A stretch of DNA of 64,000 bases from Carboxylicivirga taeanensis (GCF_051851475.1 NZ_JBPUSJ010000001.1:558001-622000), one strand, 5' to 3'; positions 53,211-62,150 are shown, numbered from the stretch's first letter. A program made the numbers and translations. Notes: a model not told the origin generated them from the sequence alone.

Positions 53211-54665
53211 ATGACCACAACCAAACTCAAGATACTATTATTACTCGTTGCATGTCCCACTTTGCTGTTCAGCCAGTCGAAGATGGACATCATCAACAAC
53301 AGCGAAAAGGCCGTTTTTGATGTGCGCACCTACAACAGTAATAAGCAGCTGACGGCCTCAGCTTCAGGCTTTTTTATAAGCAGCGATGGCCTTGCCATAA
53401 CAATGGGGCAGGTTTTCGAAAAGGCAGATTCAGCCGTGATTACACTCAGAGGAGGAAAAAAGGTGGAAATAGAGCGAATCCTGTCGGTTCACCCAAACAG
53501 CAACATGGTGCTGATCAAAGTTAAACCGACGCGGCAAAAAACCTTCAGCTATTTAATTCCCGCCAAACAGTCCTTTACCAATAATGAGGAGCTCCTCATT
53601 TTTACTCATCCACTCGAATCACCGGATGGCATGACCCTGGCACCTGTAAAAAACCTGAGCTATTTCCATTACATTTCAAGGGTCGGCATTATTGACGGTC
53701 CGTTTACCTCTTTGTCTGCTGGTGCTCCCGCTATCTCGGACAAAGGACTGCTTTGTGGCATCCTTAACGTTTCGGATAATGGCTCACACAAAATACTCTA
53801 CAGCAGCCACCTGCTGAACGACAGTAACTGGGTCAACATTAACCGGCCTTTTAGAAATACGTGGAGGCCAACAATACAACCCCTCTTTAATTCTCTGCTC
53901 AGCCAATCGCTGCTCAATATTAGCTGCCACGAATATGTTGAAGCAGCTAAAAATCTGAGCCAGCACATCAAAACGCACCCCAGAGACTATAAAGCCCATT
54001 GTCTAAGGGCATATGCCCGATTCAAATATGAGAACCTTACAGGGAGCCGCGCTGACTTTGAACTGTGCCAGGAGCTTAATCCGAATGGGTTTCTTCATCC
54101 ATACTACCAAGGGCTTTTCCAATTGACAGAACAAAAAAATAGTGAGGCCCGCAATAGCTTTGAGACCTGTCTGGATAGGAAACTAAATTTCGCCCCGGCC
54201 ATTATTCAACTTGCCAGGCTCAATTATGAGTCAAACAAGGCAGCACAAACAGCATTTGAATGGTACTCCGCCGCCATAGAGGCCGATTCGCTTTTAGCCG
54301 AGGGCTACTACGAACGGGCCCTGCTAAGAATGAAGCATTCTTCCTCCATGGATGGAACATTGAACGATATCGATAAAGCCATTTACCTCAACCCTGATTT
54401 ACCGGGCCTCTTTTCCATACGCGGGGCCATTCATTTCAAGGAAAAAGACTACCTGCCAGCGATCAGTGATTTAGACCTGGCCATCGAGAAAGACCCAACA
54501 GATGTGCATGCCTGGTTTACACGCGGCATGGCTCACTATAACATCGGCATGCACGAAAAAGCCTGTTACGACTGGGACAAAGCCGGTCGATTAGGTAATT
54601 ACGAGGCATTTACTTACCTGTCACGTTACTGTAAAGGAGTGAAGCTGGACAGTTACGACCGTTAA
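53211..54665 (+). CDS. Exported trypsin-like pseudoprotease with TPRs
   Basis: 484 residues from MTTTKLKILL; an ATG three codons upstream is also possible. Signal peptide to LLFSQ. A trypsin/HtrA-like domain (about 25-215) follows: ASGFFISSDGLAITMGQVFE is the region where HtrA has the catalytic His (TNYHV), here Gln; NSNMVLIKVK replaces the Asp strand; SAGAPAISDKGLLCGIL replaces GNSGGP. The triad therefore appears lost. TPR motifs fill about 235-480. It is likely a periplasmic binding or scaffold protein. Confidence 0.7.
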   Translation: MTTTKLKILLLLVACPTLLFSQSKMDIINNSEKAVFDVRTYNSNKQLTASASGFFISSDGLAITMGQVFEKADSAVITLRGGKKVEIERILSVHPNSNMVLIKVKPTRQKTFSYLIPAKQSFTNNEELLIFTHPLESPDGMTLAPVKNLSYFHYISRVGIIDGPFTSLSAGAPAISDKGLLCGILNVSDNGSHKILYSSHLLNDSNWVNINRPFRNTWRPTIQPLFNSLLSQSLLNISCHEYVEAAKNLSQHIKTHPRDYKAHCLRAYARFKYENLTGSRADFELCQELNPNGFLHPYYQGLFQLTEQKNSEARNSFETCLDRKLNFAPAIIQLARLNYESNKAAQTAFEWYSAAIEADSLLAEGYYERALLRMKHSSSMDGTLNDIDKAIYLNPDLPGLFSIRGAIHFKEKDYLPAISDLDLAIEKDPTDVHAWFTRGMAHYNIGMHEKACYDWDKAGRLGNYEAFTYLSRYCKGVKLDSYDR

Positions 54666-54680
54666 TCAGCCCGTTTTTTA

Positions 54681-54688
54681 TACCTTTG
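54681..54688 (+). promoter_or_regulatory. -7 element for prfB
   Basis: TACCTTTG, an exact TAnnTTTG match after a T-rich tract, 19 nt before the ATG at 54707. The spacing fits the short leaders of many Bacteroidota genes. Confidence 0.5.
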
Positions 54689-54706
54689 TATCTTTAATTT
54701 TGAATT

Positions 54707-55805
54707 ATGATAACACAAGAAATACTTAAAGATTTATCGGGACGCGAGTTAGCGTTAAGGAGGTATCTTTGACATCGATCGTAAAAAGGTTGAGATAGAA
54801 GAAGAAGAGCTCCGATCACAGGCTCCTGATTTTTGGGACGATGCCCAAAAGGCAGAACAGCAAATGAAGAAACTGCGCGAGCTGAAAAGCTGGGTTTCGG
54901 ACTATGAAGAGGTGGCCTCAGCAGTGGAAGACCTGCAGGTACTCTTTGATTTTCAGAAAGCAGGTGAAGCCGAAGCCGACGATGTGGACCAGCAGTATGA
55001 GCATGCGAAAATGCTTCTGGAGAACCTGGAGCTGAAAAACATGCTGCGCCGCGAAGAGGATAAGATGGGTGCTGTATTAAAAATAAATGCAGGAGCAGGT
55101 GGCACCGAAAGTCAGGATTGGGCGGAGATGCTTATGCGCATGTACATCCGTTGGGGGGAGTCGCACAACTACAAAATTAAAGAGGTTAACTACCAGCCTG
55201 GCGATGAAGCCGGGATAAAAACGGTGACCCTCCAGTTTGAAGGCGACTTTGCCTATGGCTACCTGAAGAGTGAAAACGGCGTGCACCGCTTAGTCCGTTT
55301 GTCGCCTTTTAATGCCGCCAATAAGCGCATGACATCGTTCACTTCGGTGTTCGTCATTCCGCTGATTGATGACACCATTGACATCGATATTAACCCCAGT
55401 GATATAACCTGGGAAACATTTCGCTCGGGAGGTGCTGGTGGACAGAATGTGAATAAAGTGGAAACAGGTGTTCGACTGCGACATGCGCCATCGGGCATTG
55501 TAATTGAAAACACCGAGTCACGCTCGCAGCTGGGTAATAAAGAAAATGCCATGCGTTTATTGAAATCTCAATTGTACGAGATTGAACTACGCAAAAAGCT
55601 GGAGGAACAAAACAAGGTAGAGTCACAAAAGAAAAAAATTGAGTGGGGATCGCAAATACGCTCGTATGTAATGCAACCCTATAAACTGGTTAAAGACGTG
55701 CGCACCAGCTACGAAACTTCTAATGTGCAGGCGGTGATGGATGGTGACATTGATGGTTTTATCAAAGCCTACCTGATGGAGTTTGGTGGCGAAGAAGTTT
55801 TTTAA
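54707..55805 (+). CDS. prfB: Peptide chain release factor 2, with programmed +1 frameshift
   Basis: 365 residues in two joined segments. The first 21 codons (ATG at 54707 to CTT at 54767-54769) meet an in-frame TGA at 54770-54772; a +1 slip on CTT reads GAC at 54771 and continues to 55805. The Shine-Dalgarno-like AGGAGG (54758-54763) just before TAT CTT TGA is the classic stimulator. RF2 terminates at UGA and UAA, so low RF2 raises frameshifting and its own synthesis. The protein has SPF (RLSPFNAA) for stop recognition and GGQ (AGGQNVNKVET) for hydrolysis. Followed 50 bases later by the ArsC-family gene. Confidence 0.97.
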
Positions 55806-55855
55806 ACAAATGCTGCGCGTTATAGGTTAAATGAGTAGCAATAAATTAACAAGGT

Positions 55856-56197
55856 ATGATTACAATATTACATAACCCACGATGCTCAAAAAGCCGTGCC
55901 GGCTTAGCGCTTCTGGAAGAAAAAGGTGTTGAATTTGAAGTGTGTAAATACCTCGATGATGCCTTAACGCCTGATGAGTTGGAAGAAATTGTTGACAAAC
56001 TGGAGATCAGTCCATTGGATTTGATTCGTAAAAACGAAGAAGTTTATAAAACCGAGTTTGCCGACAAAGAATTGTCTGATGAAGAGTGGATATTGGCAAT
56101 GCTTGAATACCCGCAACTCATTGAACGACCAATCGTTATTAACGGAGACAAAGCCGTTATCGGACGTCCAACAGAACTTATTGAAACTATTCTTTAA
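55856..56197 (+). CDS. arsC: ArsC-family thioredoxin-fold protein (arsenate reductase type)
   Basis: 113 residues. C10 in HNPRCSKSR is the arsenate/glutathione Cys, and the Arg residues of the family appear in LIERPIV and AVIGRPTE. Classic ArsC reduces arsenate with glutaredoxin, but similar proteins (YffB/Spx-like) have other roles, and no arsenic genes are adjacent. Ends with a strong terminator. Confidence 0.85.
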   Translation: MITILHNPRCSKSRAGLALLEEKGVEFEVCKYLDDALTPDELEEIVDKLEISPLDLIRKNEEVYKTEFADKELSDEEWILAMLEYPQLIERPIVINGDKAVIGRPTELIETIL

Positions 56198-56221
56198 CAG
56201 AACAGCCACAACAACAAATAT

Positions 56222-56260
56222 AAAAACCGTTTAGCAAACAAGTCGCTAAACGGTTTTTTT
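56222..56260. terminator. Strong bidirectional terminator
   Basis: AAAAACCGTTTAGC and GCTAAACGGTTTTT are perfect 14-base arms around a 9-nt loop, with T and A runs on the two sides. It lies between the convergent arsC and DUF4097-like genes. Confidence 0.93.
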
Positions 56261-56300
56261 AATATACCGGGAACAAATTCCCGGCCATCGAACCGTCTTT

Positions 56301-57323
56301 TTATCGGTAAGACTGACTACCCGAACTGCTGGTACCCGTCACTTTGATTGGGCCCTGCTCAATAATCAGATTTTTTCGACCACTACTCCCTTTTGCACTT
56401 AAGCTACCCGATGAAGCACTTAAAGCAAAGCTCAGCTCCTCTGCATCATTGCTTAGCTCCATAGATACGCTGCCCGATGATGATTTGAAAGTTGAATGGC
56501 CTGTTAGCTTGATGTTGGTGCCTCGCTGACTTCCGCTATTTGTTGACAGATGAACAGCACCTGTAACATTGTTCAAACTAATGCTGCCCGATGAAGCACC
56601 GGCCCGCACATCGCCTCTGACATTGCTAATTTTAAGGCTCCCGGAGCTAGCCTGGGCATAAAGATTATTTCCAATCGTTGCGATGGACTGACCACCCGAT
56701 GAAGTTGTCACATCGGCTTCGCCCTTTACACCTTCTACTTTAATACCTCCCGACGAAGCTTTGGCTTTTAGATTGCCGCCTATGGTCATGTGTTTCTGAC
56801 CGCCTGAGGAAGTAGTGGCGCGCACATCCCCTGCTATATCGGCCGTTGAAATACCTCCTGATGAAGCTTCAGCGCTTAGGTCAGAATCAATATTCTCTGC
56901 TTGAATACTCCCACTGGAAGTCTCCAGCTTCACAACCGCTTGTCCAACATTTGAAACATGAACACTCCCACTTGAGTTCTCCACATCAATATTCGTACTT
57001 TTCGGAACTTGTAATTCAAGCTTGCCTTTTACATTTCGTAACGAATTAGGTCGATCAATCCACACACGCAAGGTGCTGCCCGTTACATTGTGCCTAATTT
57101 TTACCTCGTAGCGTTCAGCCCCGGTTATTTCACCAGTCAGGCGCACATCGCTGCTATTAACACCCGAAATATTTACGTAACAAAACGATCCTTCCACCTC
57201 CACCGTTGTAATGTTGCTGAAGGAGGCATCCACTTTGTCAATCACATCTTGTGCATCAACCAATGGCAGCGTCATTAACGCGGCCATAAGTATCCAGCAC
57301 CTTAATCTTGAAACTTTCATCAT
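56301..57323 (-). CDS. Secreted DUF4097-like protein with 18-residue SSGS/SSGG repeats
   Basis: 340 residues. Signal peptide 1-24 (PLVDAQ), a beta-sandwich-like start (about 28-110), then about nine 18-residue repeats each opening with SSGS or SSGG (for example SSGGISTADIAGDVRATT). Repeats alternate I/Q after SSGG, giving a 36-residue higher-order unit. This pattern predicts a right-handed beta-helix or solenoid. DUF4097 proteins are called adhesins by database convention, with no demonstrated function. The gene is monocistronic, with a strong terminator downstream and a GTCCTAT/ATAGGAC hairpin upstream (57370-57389). Confidence 0.78.
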   Translation of the reverse strand: MMKVSRLRCWILMAALMTLPLVDAQDVIDKVDASFSNITTVEVEGSFCYVNISGVNSSDVRLTGEITGAERYEVKIRHNVTGSTLRVWIDRPNSLRNVKGKLELQVPKSTNIDVENSSGSVHVSNVGQAVVKLETSSGSIQAENIDSDLSAEASSGGISTADIAGDVRATTSSGGQKHMTIGGNLKAKASSGGIKVEGVKGEADVTTSSGGQSIATIGNNLYAQASSGSLKISNVRGDVRAGASSGSISLNNVTGAVHLSTNSGSQRGTNIKLTGHSTFKSSSGSVSMELSNDAEELSFALSASSGSLSAKGSSGRKNLIIEQGPIKVTGTSSSGSQSYR

Positions 57324-57369
57324 AGTATAAATTTGGTGTAAATTATTTGCTCACATAATAGGCCTGTCG

Positions 57370-57389
57370 GTCCTATCGAAAAATAGGAC
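57370..57389. other. Small hairpin in the gap before the DUF4097-like gene
   Basis: GTCCTAT and ATAGGAC pair perfectly across a CGAAAA loop. It is in the 252-base divergent gap. No T-run follows; it may be part of the 5' leader of the minus-strand gene or an operator. Confidence 0.35.
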
Positions 57390-57541
57390 GCTCCAATGAG
57401 TGAATAAGTTACAGCTCTTCAGTACTTTTTTCAACAATAAGCAATAAATAATACTACCAACACGGGCTCGATGTATCCATAGAATAGTCACTACGCAACT
57501 TTTTTCATCAGGCATTGTTGCTTTCTTGAAACACAAAATAC

Positions 57542-57571
57542 TTGTGCATTATAAGTGATTGATTAATTTTG
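57542..57571 (+). promoter_or_regulatory. Promoter for the 57576 gene and cyclophilin cluster
   Basis: TTG (57542-57544), 19 nt, then TAATTTTG (57564-57571): both elements and spacing match the Bacteroidota consensus. However, it leaves only a few bases before the ATG at 57576, so translation would start on a nearly leaderless transcript, or the true start of the protein is the ATG at 57585. Confidence 0.55.
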
Positions 57572-57575
57572 AAAC

Positions 57576-57929
57576 ATGGCAGATATGACAACAGAAGAGT
57601 TTGAAAAGGAGTGGGACCAACTGATTCTTAAGTTCAGCAAACATTTTAAAGTTGAGGCAGAATATGAATTTATTCTGTTTATGCTTGGTATTCAGGAAAT
57701 GGGCTGGGGCTTTCGTGAGTTCACCAAAACCGAAAAAATGGATCTGATTAATGTAGCCCGCTGCCGCATTTTGGTGCGTCAGGGTGTAATTAAAGAAACA
57801 GGCATTGACAGTGAAGGCTTTCCTATTTTTGAGAGTACAGCCAAACTAAAATCCATGATGCCGTCCTACCAGAACCAGCTCATCAAAAAAGGCCTCATCG
57901 ACTATTTTAAAGACCTGGAGTTTGCATAA
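57576..57929 (+). CDS. Conserved small protein of unknown function
   Basis: 117 residues, acidic and soluble, with no signal peptide or membrane helix. Hydrophobic-charged heptads suggest an all-helical fold: FEKEWDQLILKFSKHF, FILFMLGIQEMGWGF and QNQLIKKGLIDYFKDLEF. No motif recognised. It is 25 bases before the first cyclophilin gene and probably on the same transcript, so a role with that module is possible. A second ATG (57585) is a possible start. Confidence 0.65.
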   Translation: MADMTTEEFEKEWDQLILKFSKHFKVEAEYEFILFMLGIQEMGWGFREFTKTEKMDLINVARCRILVRQGVIKETGIDSEGFPIFESTAKLKSMMPSYQNQLIKKGLIDYFKDLEFA

Positions 57930-57954
57930 CACCAATTGAACTAACAATATTACC

Positions 57955-58770
57955 ATGAAGTATTTATTATCAATCAGCCTGGCCGTTATTCTATTTACAG
58001 CCTGTAAGCAGCAACCCAAAGAAGGGGTTATGCTGTTGATGGAAACCTCTAAGGGAACCATGAAGATTAAGCTGTATGACGAAACGCCACAGCACCGCGA
58101 TAATTTTGTGAAACTAGCCGAATCGGGTTACTATGACTCCTTACTTTTTCACCGGGTTATCAACGAATTTATGATTCAGGGTGGCGACCCCGACTCTAAA
58201 GGGGCAGCCCCGGGAGCGATGTTAGGGAATGGCGGCCCTGGCTATCAGGTACCAGCCGAAATTAATTACCCGACGCTTTTCCATAAAAAAGGGGCACTGG
58301 CAGCAGCCCGCACAGGCGATAATGTCAACCCTGAGCGCAAATCATCGGGTTCGCAATTTTATATTGTACAAGGCAAAACCTACAACGACGAAGGATTTAG
58401 TGCCATTGAAAAGCGCTACCAGGATATGAAACGCCAACAACTCTTCTACCAAACACTCGAAGAATACAAAGACACCCTTCAAACACTGCAGCAAGCCGGT
58501 AACCAGGAAGGTTTTATGGGCATGCGGGTGCTCATTGAAGAAGAGGTAGAAAAAAAGTTGGCCAGCGCACCTAAGCAAACCATTCCGGAGTCGGTAAAAG
58601 AAGTATACCGTACCCAAGGCGGAGTGCCCCATCTGGATGATAACTACACCGTATTTGGCGAAGTTGTTGAAGGCTTAGAAGTAATCGATTCCATTGCCAC
58701 CGTTTCAACCAACCAAATGGACCGTCCACTGGAAGATGTGTACATCCTTAAAGTAGAAGTGCTAAAATAG
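57955..58770 (+). CDS. Cyclophilin-type peptidyl-prolyl isomerase, lipoprotein
   Basis: 271 residues. Lipoprotein signal with lipidated C17 (LFTACKQQ), then a cyclophilin domain: TMKIKLYDETPQHRDNFVKL, catalytic Arg in LFHRVINEFMIQGGDPDSKG, SSGSQFYIVQGKTY, and DDNYTVFGEVVEGLEVIDSI. A helical insert of about 75 residues (145-220) interrupts the domain before the last strands. It accelerates proline isomerisation in folding proteins in the periplasm or at the outer membrane. It is followed by a terminator, so it is partly separate from the next two. Confidence 0.92.
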   Translation: MKYLLSISLAVILFTACKQQPKEGVMLLMETSKGTMKIKLYDETPQHRDNFVKLAESGYYDSLLFHRVINEFMIQGGDPDSKGAAPGAMLGNGGPGYQVPAEINYPTLFHKKGALAAARTGDNVNPERKSSGSQFYIVQGKTYNDEGFSAIEKRYQDMKRQQLFYQTLEEYKDTLQTLQQAGNQEGFMGMRVLIEEEVEKKLASAPKQTIPESVKEVYRTQGGVPHLDDNYTVFGEVVEGLEVIDSIATVSTNQMDRPLEDVYILKVEVLK

Positions 58771-58791
58771 TTAAGAGAATATTAAATGACC

Positions 58792-58835
58792 AATCCGGTA
58801 GCTGAGCTTTGTTTCGACTACCGGATTCTTTTTTT
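58792..58835 (+). terminator. Terminator between first and second cyclophilin genes
   Basis: AATCCGGTAG and CTACCGGATT are perfect 10-base arms around a 16-nt loop, followed by seven T. It makes the in-frame ATG at 58786 unlikely as the start of the next gene. Confidence 0.85.
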
Positions 58836-58863
58836 ATATCTTGCATTCTCAAACAGAATTACC

Positions 58864-59667
58864 ATGCAAAAATATCTTCTTCTCATAATTAGTCTATTGT
58901 ATTTTACGGCTGTTAGCGCGCAGGAGCCCATCTACTATGTTAACATATCAACCAACCTGGGAACCATGAAGGTGAAACTGTACAACGAGACACCTAATCA
59001 CCGTGATGCCTTCTTAAAACTGGTTGGTGAAAAGCATTTTGACGGCACCCTGTTTTATCGCGTTGTGAAAGGCTTTGTTATTCAAGGTGGTTCATCCGAC
59101 TCGCGCAATGCAGCTCCCGGTAGAGCCATTGGTTATGGCAAGGCCATCAATATTGATGCAGAATACCATGATAATTGCTTTCACAAACGAGGAGCCCTCT
59201 GCGCCCCTCGTCAGCCCGAAGAGGTAAACCATTTTAAGATGTCGGACGTGTCGCAGTTTTACATTGTTCAGGGACGCAAATACACCGACAAAGAGCTGGA
59301 TTTAATTGAGAAGGCCACCAACAACCCCATCAAGATAGAGCTCAAAAGACAATACTACCTGCCCCACAAAGAAGAATTGGCCCGCTTAAAAAAAGAAGAT
59401 CCAAAAGCTTTTAACAAGTTGTTGCGAGATATTAAAGACAAAATAAATTTTCACTACAGTATATCAGATAAGATAGAGTTCAACGAGGCCCAACGCAAAG
59501 CCTACAGTGCGATAGGCGGCACCCCCGAACTGGATGGTGACTACACAGTTTTTGGAGAAGTGGTAGCTGGCCTGGATGTGGTCAATAAAATTGCCGCTGT
59601 ACCGGTGGACAAAAATAACCGCCCGCGTACCGATGTGAAAATTAAAGTGAGTATTGTAACAAAGTAA
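58864..59667 (+). CDS. Secreted cyclophilin-type peptidyl-prolyl isomerase
   Basis: 267 residues from MQKYLLLIISLL; the frame is open upstream to 58786, but that part contains the terminator. Signal peptide 1-20 (TAVSAQ). Cyclophilin domain: TMKVKLYNETPNHRDAFLKL, catalytic Arg in LFYRVVKGFVIQGGSSDSRN, and GDYTVFGEVVAGLDVV. A helical insert (about 140-230) separates two halves. Paralog of 57955. The next gene starts three bases after its stop. Confidence 0.92.
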   Translation: MQKYLLLIISLLYFTAVSAQEPIYYVNISTNLGTMKVKLYNETPNHRDAFLKLVGEKHFDGTLFYRVVKGFVIQGGSSDSRNAAPGRAIGYGKAINIDAEYHDNCFHKRGALCAPRQPEEVNHFKMSDVSQFYIVQGRKYTDKELDLIEKATNNPIKIELKRQYYLPHKEELARLKKEDPKAFNKLLRDIKDKINFHYSISDKIEFNEAQRKAYSAIGGTPELDGDYTVFGEVVAGLDVVNKIAAVPVDKNNRPRTDVKIKVSIVTK

Positions 59668-59670
59668 GGC

Positions 59671-60993
59671 ATGCAGATAAATTCTTTACACTTTAAACCA
59701 ACACTATTTAATCGCATTAACAACCTTTTTTTGAGCCTGTTGGTCGCCTCTTGCTTGATGGCGTGCAACAGCCAAACTGATAAACAACAGAGAACGATAG
59801 ATACATTCAAAGGCTCCTATCAGGATAACGCTAAAGGCATCGTCAGCCTGCGCACCTTTGATCACTACACGCGCCGCCTGCAGGATGGATACGGCTTTTA
59901 TGTGGCCCCCGACCTGGTGATAACCAACCTGAGCTTTATCAAAGGCGCCTACAAGGTCAAAGCTTCACCATTGGATCTCGATGATTTCTCAACAGTAAAA
60001 GGCTATGTGGCCTATGATCTTGACCTGGATCTGGCACTCCTAAAAGTCAGTCGCCGAAACCTCAACTACCTCAGTATTAAAGATGCCACCTTCAAAGCAG
60101 ACTCGGTATATCAGCTCTTTAGAAAAAACCGTCAGCTGTTCTATCATCAAGGACAAATGGGAAAGGAAACGGCTAACGACAGCATCTCATTTAAAAGTTA
60201 CCAGGGGGAGTTTAAACCGGGCAACCCGGTATTTGCTCATAGCCATCGGCTGGCGGGCATGGTTCAGGAGTCTGGTGACAGCACCCGCATTTTAGATGCT
60301 CAATGGATTGGCCAGCTAATCAAGCATAAAGAAAAACAACCTCAATCGATTTATGAGCTACGAAATAAGTCTAATAAGGTCTATATTTCGCACACGCAAG
60401 TAAAAGGCTTCCGCATCATCACCAACATGGGCAACATCGAAATTGCACTGTCTGATGAAACGCCCCGCTATCGCGATAATTTCATTAAACTGGTCAGCGA
60501 TCATTTCTACGACAGCCTTCTGGTGCATCGGGTTATCAAAGATTTTTTAATTCAAACCGGAGCAGCCGATTCCAAATACGCGAAAAAAGACGATGTGGTG
60601 GGCTGGCAGGGACCAGGCTATACCCTAAAGATGAATATTGTTCCTGAGCTGTTTCACAAGCGAGGCATGCTGGCAGCATCTAAGCTGCCTGAGGATCGCA
60701 ACAAGCACAACCGCAGCGATGGGTCCCAGTTTTACATTGTGGCCGGGCGCCTGTTTAGCGATGCTGAGCTGGATGATTTGGAAGCAGAAAAAGGGATTAA
60801 GTACACAGCTGAGCAACGGCGGGCCTACACAACTGTTGGCGGTGCCCCTTATCTGGATGGTGACTATACCGTATTTGGCTGGGTCACCAAAGGCATGGAA
60901 GTAGTAGACCGGATGGCCGCTGTTAAAACCTATGCGGTTGACAGACCCGTTGATGAAATACGGATTAAAACCATTCAATTTCTTAAAAAATAA
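59671..60993 (+). CDS. Lipoprotein fusing a trypsin-like pseudoprotease to a cyclophilin
   Basis: 440 residues. Lipoprotein signal with C32 (ASCLMACNSQ). Trypsin-like domain (about 45-215): GYGFYVAPDLVITNLSFIKGA has Ser where HtrA has catalytic His; DLDLDLALLKVSR keeps the Asp-strand pattern; KPGNPVFAHSHRLAGM replaces GNSGGP, with Pro for Ser. Then a cyclophilin domain (about 240-440): NIEIALSDETPRYRDNF, LVHRVIKDFLIQTG and GDYTVFGWVTKGMEVV, with a shorter insert. Isomerase activity is plausible, protease activity unlikely. The protein may hold unfolded substrates near the membrane. Confidence 0.82.
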   Translation: MQINSLHFKPTLFNRINNLFLSLLVASCLMACNSQTDKQQRTIDTFKGSYQDNAKGIVSLRTFDHYTRRLQDGYGFYVAPDLVITNLSFIKGAYKVKASPLDLDDFSTVKGYVAYDLDLDLALLKVSRRNLNYLSIKDATFKADSVYQLFRKNRQLFYHQGQMGKETANDSISFKSYQGEFKPGNPVFAHSHRLAGMVQESGDSTRILDAQWIGQLIKHKEKQPQSIYELRNKSNKVYISHTQVKGFRIITNMGNIEIALSDETPRYRDNFIKLVSDHFYDSLLVHRVIKDFLIQTGAADSKYAKKDDVVGWQGPGYTLKMNIVPELFHKRGMLAASKLPEDRNKHNRSDGSQFYIVAGRLFSDAELDDLEAEKGIKYTAEQRRAYTTVGGAPYLDGDYTVFGWVTKGMEVVDRMAAVKTYAVDRPVDEIRIKTIQFLKK

Positions 60994-61091
60994 GTTTTCA
61001 TCCTGATATCAACAGCTATTTAAGGATAAATACCCGATCCGGCAAAAAAAAAGATTTGGGCATTATGCATCCATCATCCCAATCGTTTTAT

Positions 61092-61099
61092 TAATTTTG
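61092..61099 (+). promoter_or_regulatory. -7 element for pheS
   Basis: TAATTTTG, an exact TAnnTTTG match, 32 nt before the ATG at 61131. The 137-base gap before pheS holds no other recognised element. Confidence 0.45.
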
Positions 61100-61130
61100 C
61101 AAGTCGCTTTAATCAAGTAATTAAACAATC

Positions 61131-62150
61131 ATGTTAGATAAAATCAATCAATTAGCTGAAGAAATTAAAAGCCTTGTCGCTTCAACGGCTGAAGAGGCTG
61201 AACAACTGAGAATAAAATATTTAAGTAAAAAAGGCCTGGTTTCTCAGCTGTTTGATGAGTTTAAGACCATTCCCAACGAACAAAAAAGAGAAGTAGGCCA
61301 GGTACTTAATACACTTAAATCTCAGGCTACTGATAAGATTAATGAGCTTAAGGAAAACTTTGCTTCAAACGGAGATGGAAAAGTAGGCATGGACCTTTCA
61401 CTCCCTGGAACTTCATTTGAACTGGGAAGCCGTCACCCTTTATCAATTGTTAAAAACGAAATTGTTGATATCTTTTCACGTTTAGGCTTTACTGTCGCTG
61501 ACGGTCCGGAAATTGAAGATGATCACCACGTATTCGAAGCACTTAACTTCCCACCTGAACACCCGGCACGTGACATGCAGGATACATTCTTTATCGCCAC
61601 CAACCCGGATGTTCTGTTGCGTACCCATACCTCATCGGTTCAGGTACGAGTGATGGAGAAGCAGCGTCCACCCATGCGTGCCATTTTCCCCGGACGTGTG
61701 TTCCGTAACGAAGCCATTTCGGCACGTGCCCATTGCATCTTCCATCAGGTAGAAGGGCTGTTCATTGATAAAAACGTTTCTTTTGCCGACCTCAAACAAA
61801 CCTTATTGTACTTCTCTAAAGAACTCTTTGGAGCTGATACCAAAATTCGTTTGCGCCCATCTTATTTCCCATTTACAGAGCCTTCGGCCGAGATGGACAT
61901 CTCCTGCTCATTATGTGGTGGCAAAGGGTGTAACGTATGTAAATACACAGGTTGGGTAGAGATACTTGGATGTGGCATGGTAGATCCGGCTGTGTTAGAA
62001 GCCAGCGGCATCGATAGCAACGAGTACACTGGTTTTGCCTTTGGTATGGGCATCGAGCGTATCACCATGCTCAAATACCAGATTAAAGACATCAGACTGT
62101 TCTTTGAAAATGATAAGCGCTTCCTCGAGCAGTTTAAATCTGCTGAGTAA
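61131..62150 (+). CDS. pheS: Phenylalanyl-tRNA synthetase alpha subunit
   Basis: 339 residues. N-terminal coiled-coil arm (about 1-80) binds tRNA; catalytic class II core with motif FNFPPEHPARDMQDTF, RTHTSSVQVRVM, motif 2 FRNEAISARAHCIFHQVEGL and motif 3 GFAFGMGIERITML. Works with the beta subunit (PheT), not in this window. A terminator follows the gene. Confidence 0.98.
   Translation: MLDKINQLAEEIKSLVASTAEEAEQLRIKYLSKKGLVSQLFDEFKTIPNEQKREVGQVLNTLKSQATDKINELKENFASNGDGKVGMDLSLPGTSFELGSRHPLSIVKNEIVDIFSRLGFTVADGPEIEDDHHVFEALNFPPEHPARDMQDTFFIATNPDVLLRTHTSSVQVRVMEKQRPPMRAIFPGRVFRNEAISARAHCIFHQVEGLFIDKNVSFADLKQTLLYFSKELFGADTKIRLRPSYFPFTEPSAEMDISCSLCGGKGCNVCKYTGWVEILGCGMVDPAVLEASGIDSNEYTGFAFGMGIERITMLKYQIKDIRLFFENDKRFLEQFKSAE

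Noticed and set aside
54707..54772. prfB as a pseudogene or short unrelated ORF
   Set aside because: The in-frame TGA is the known programmed frameshift site, with the stimulating AGGAGG and correct continuation in the +1 frame.
58786..58863. N-terminal extension of the second cyclophilin
   Set aside because: The extension spans a clear terminator and would bury the signal peptide.
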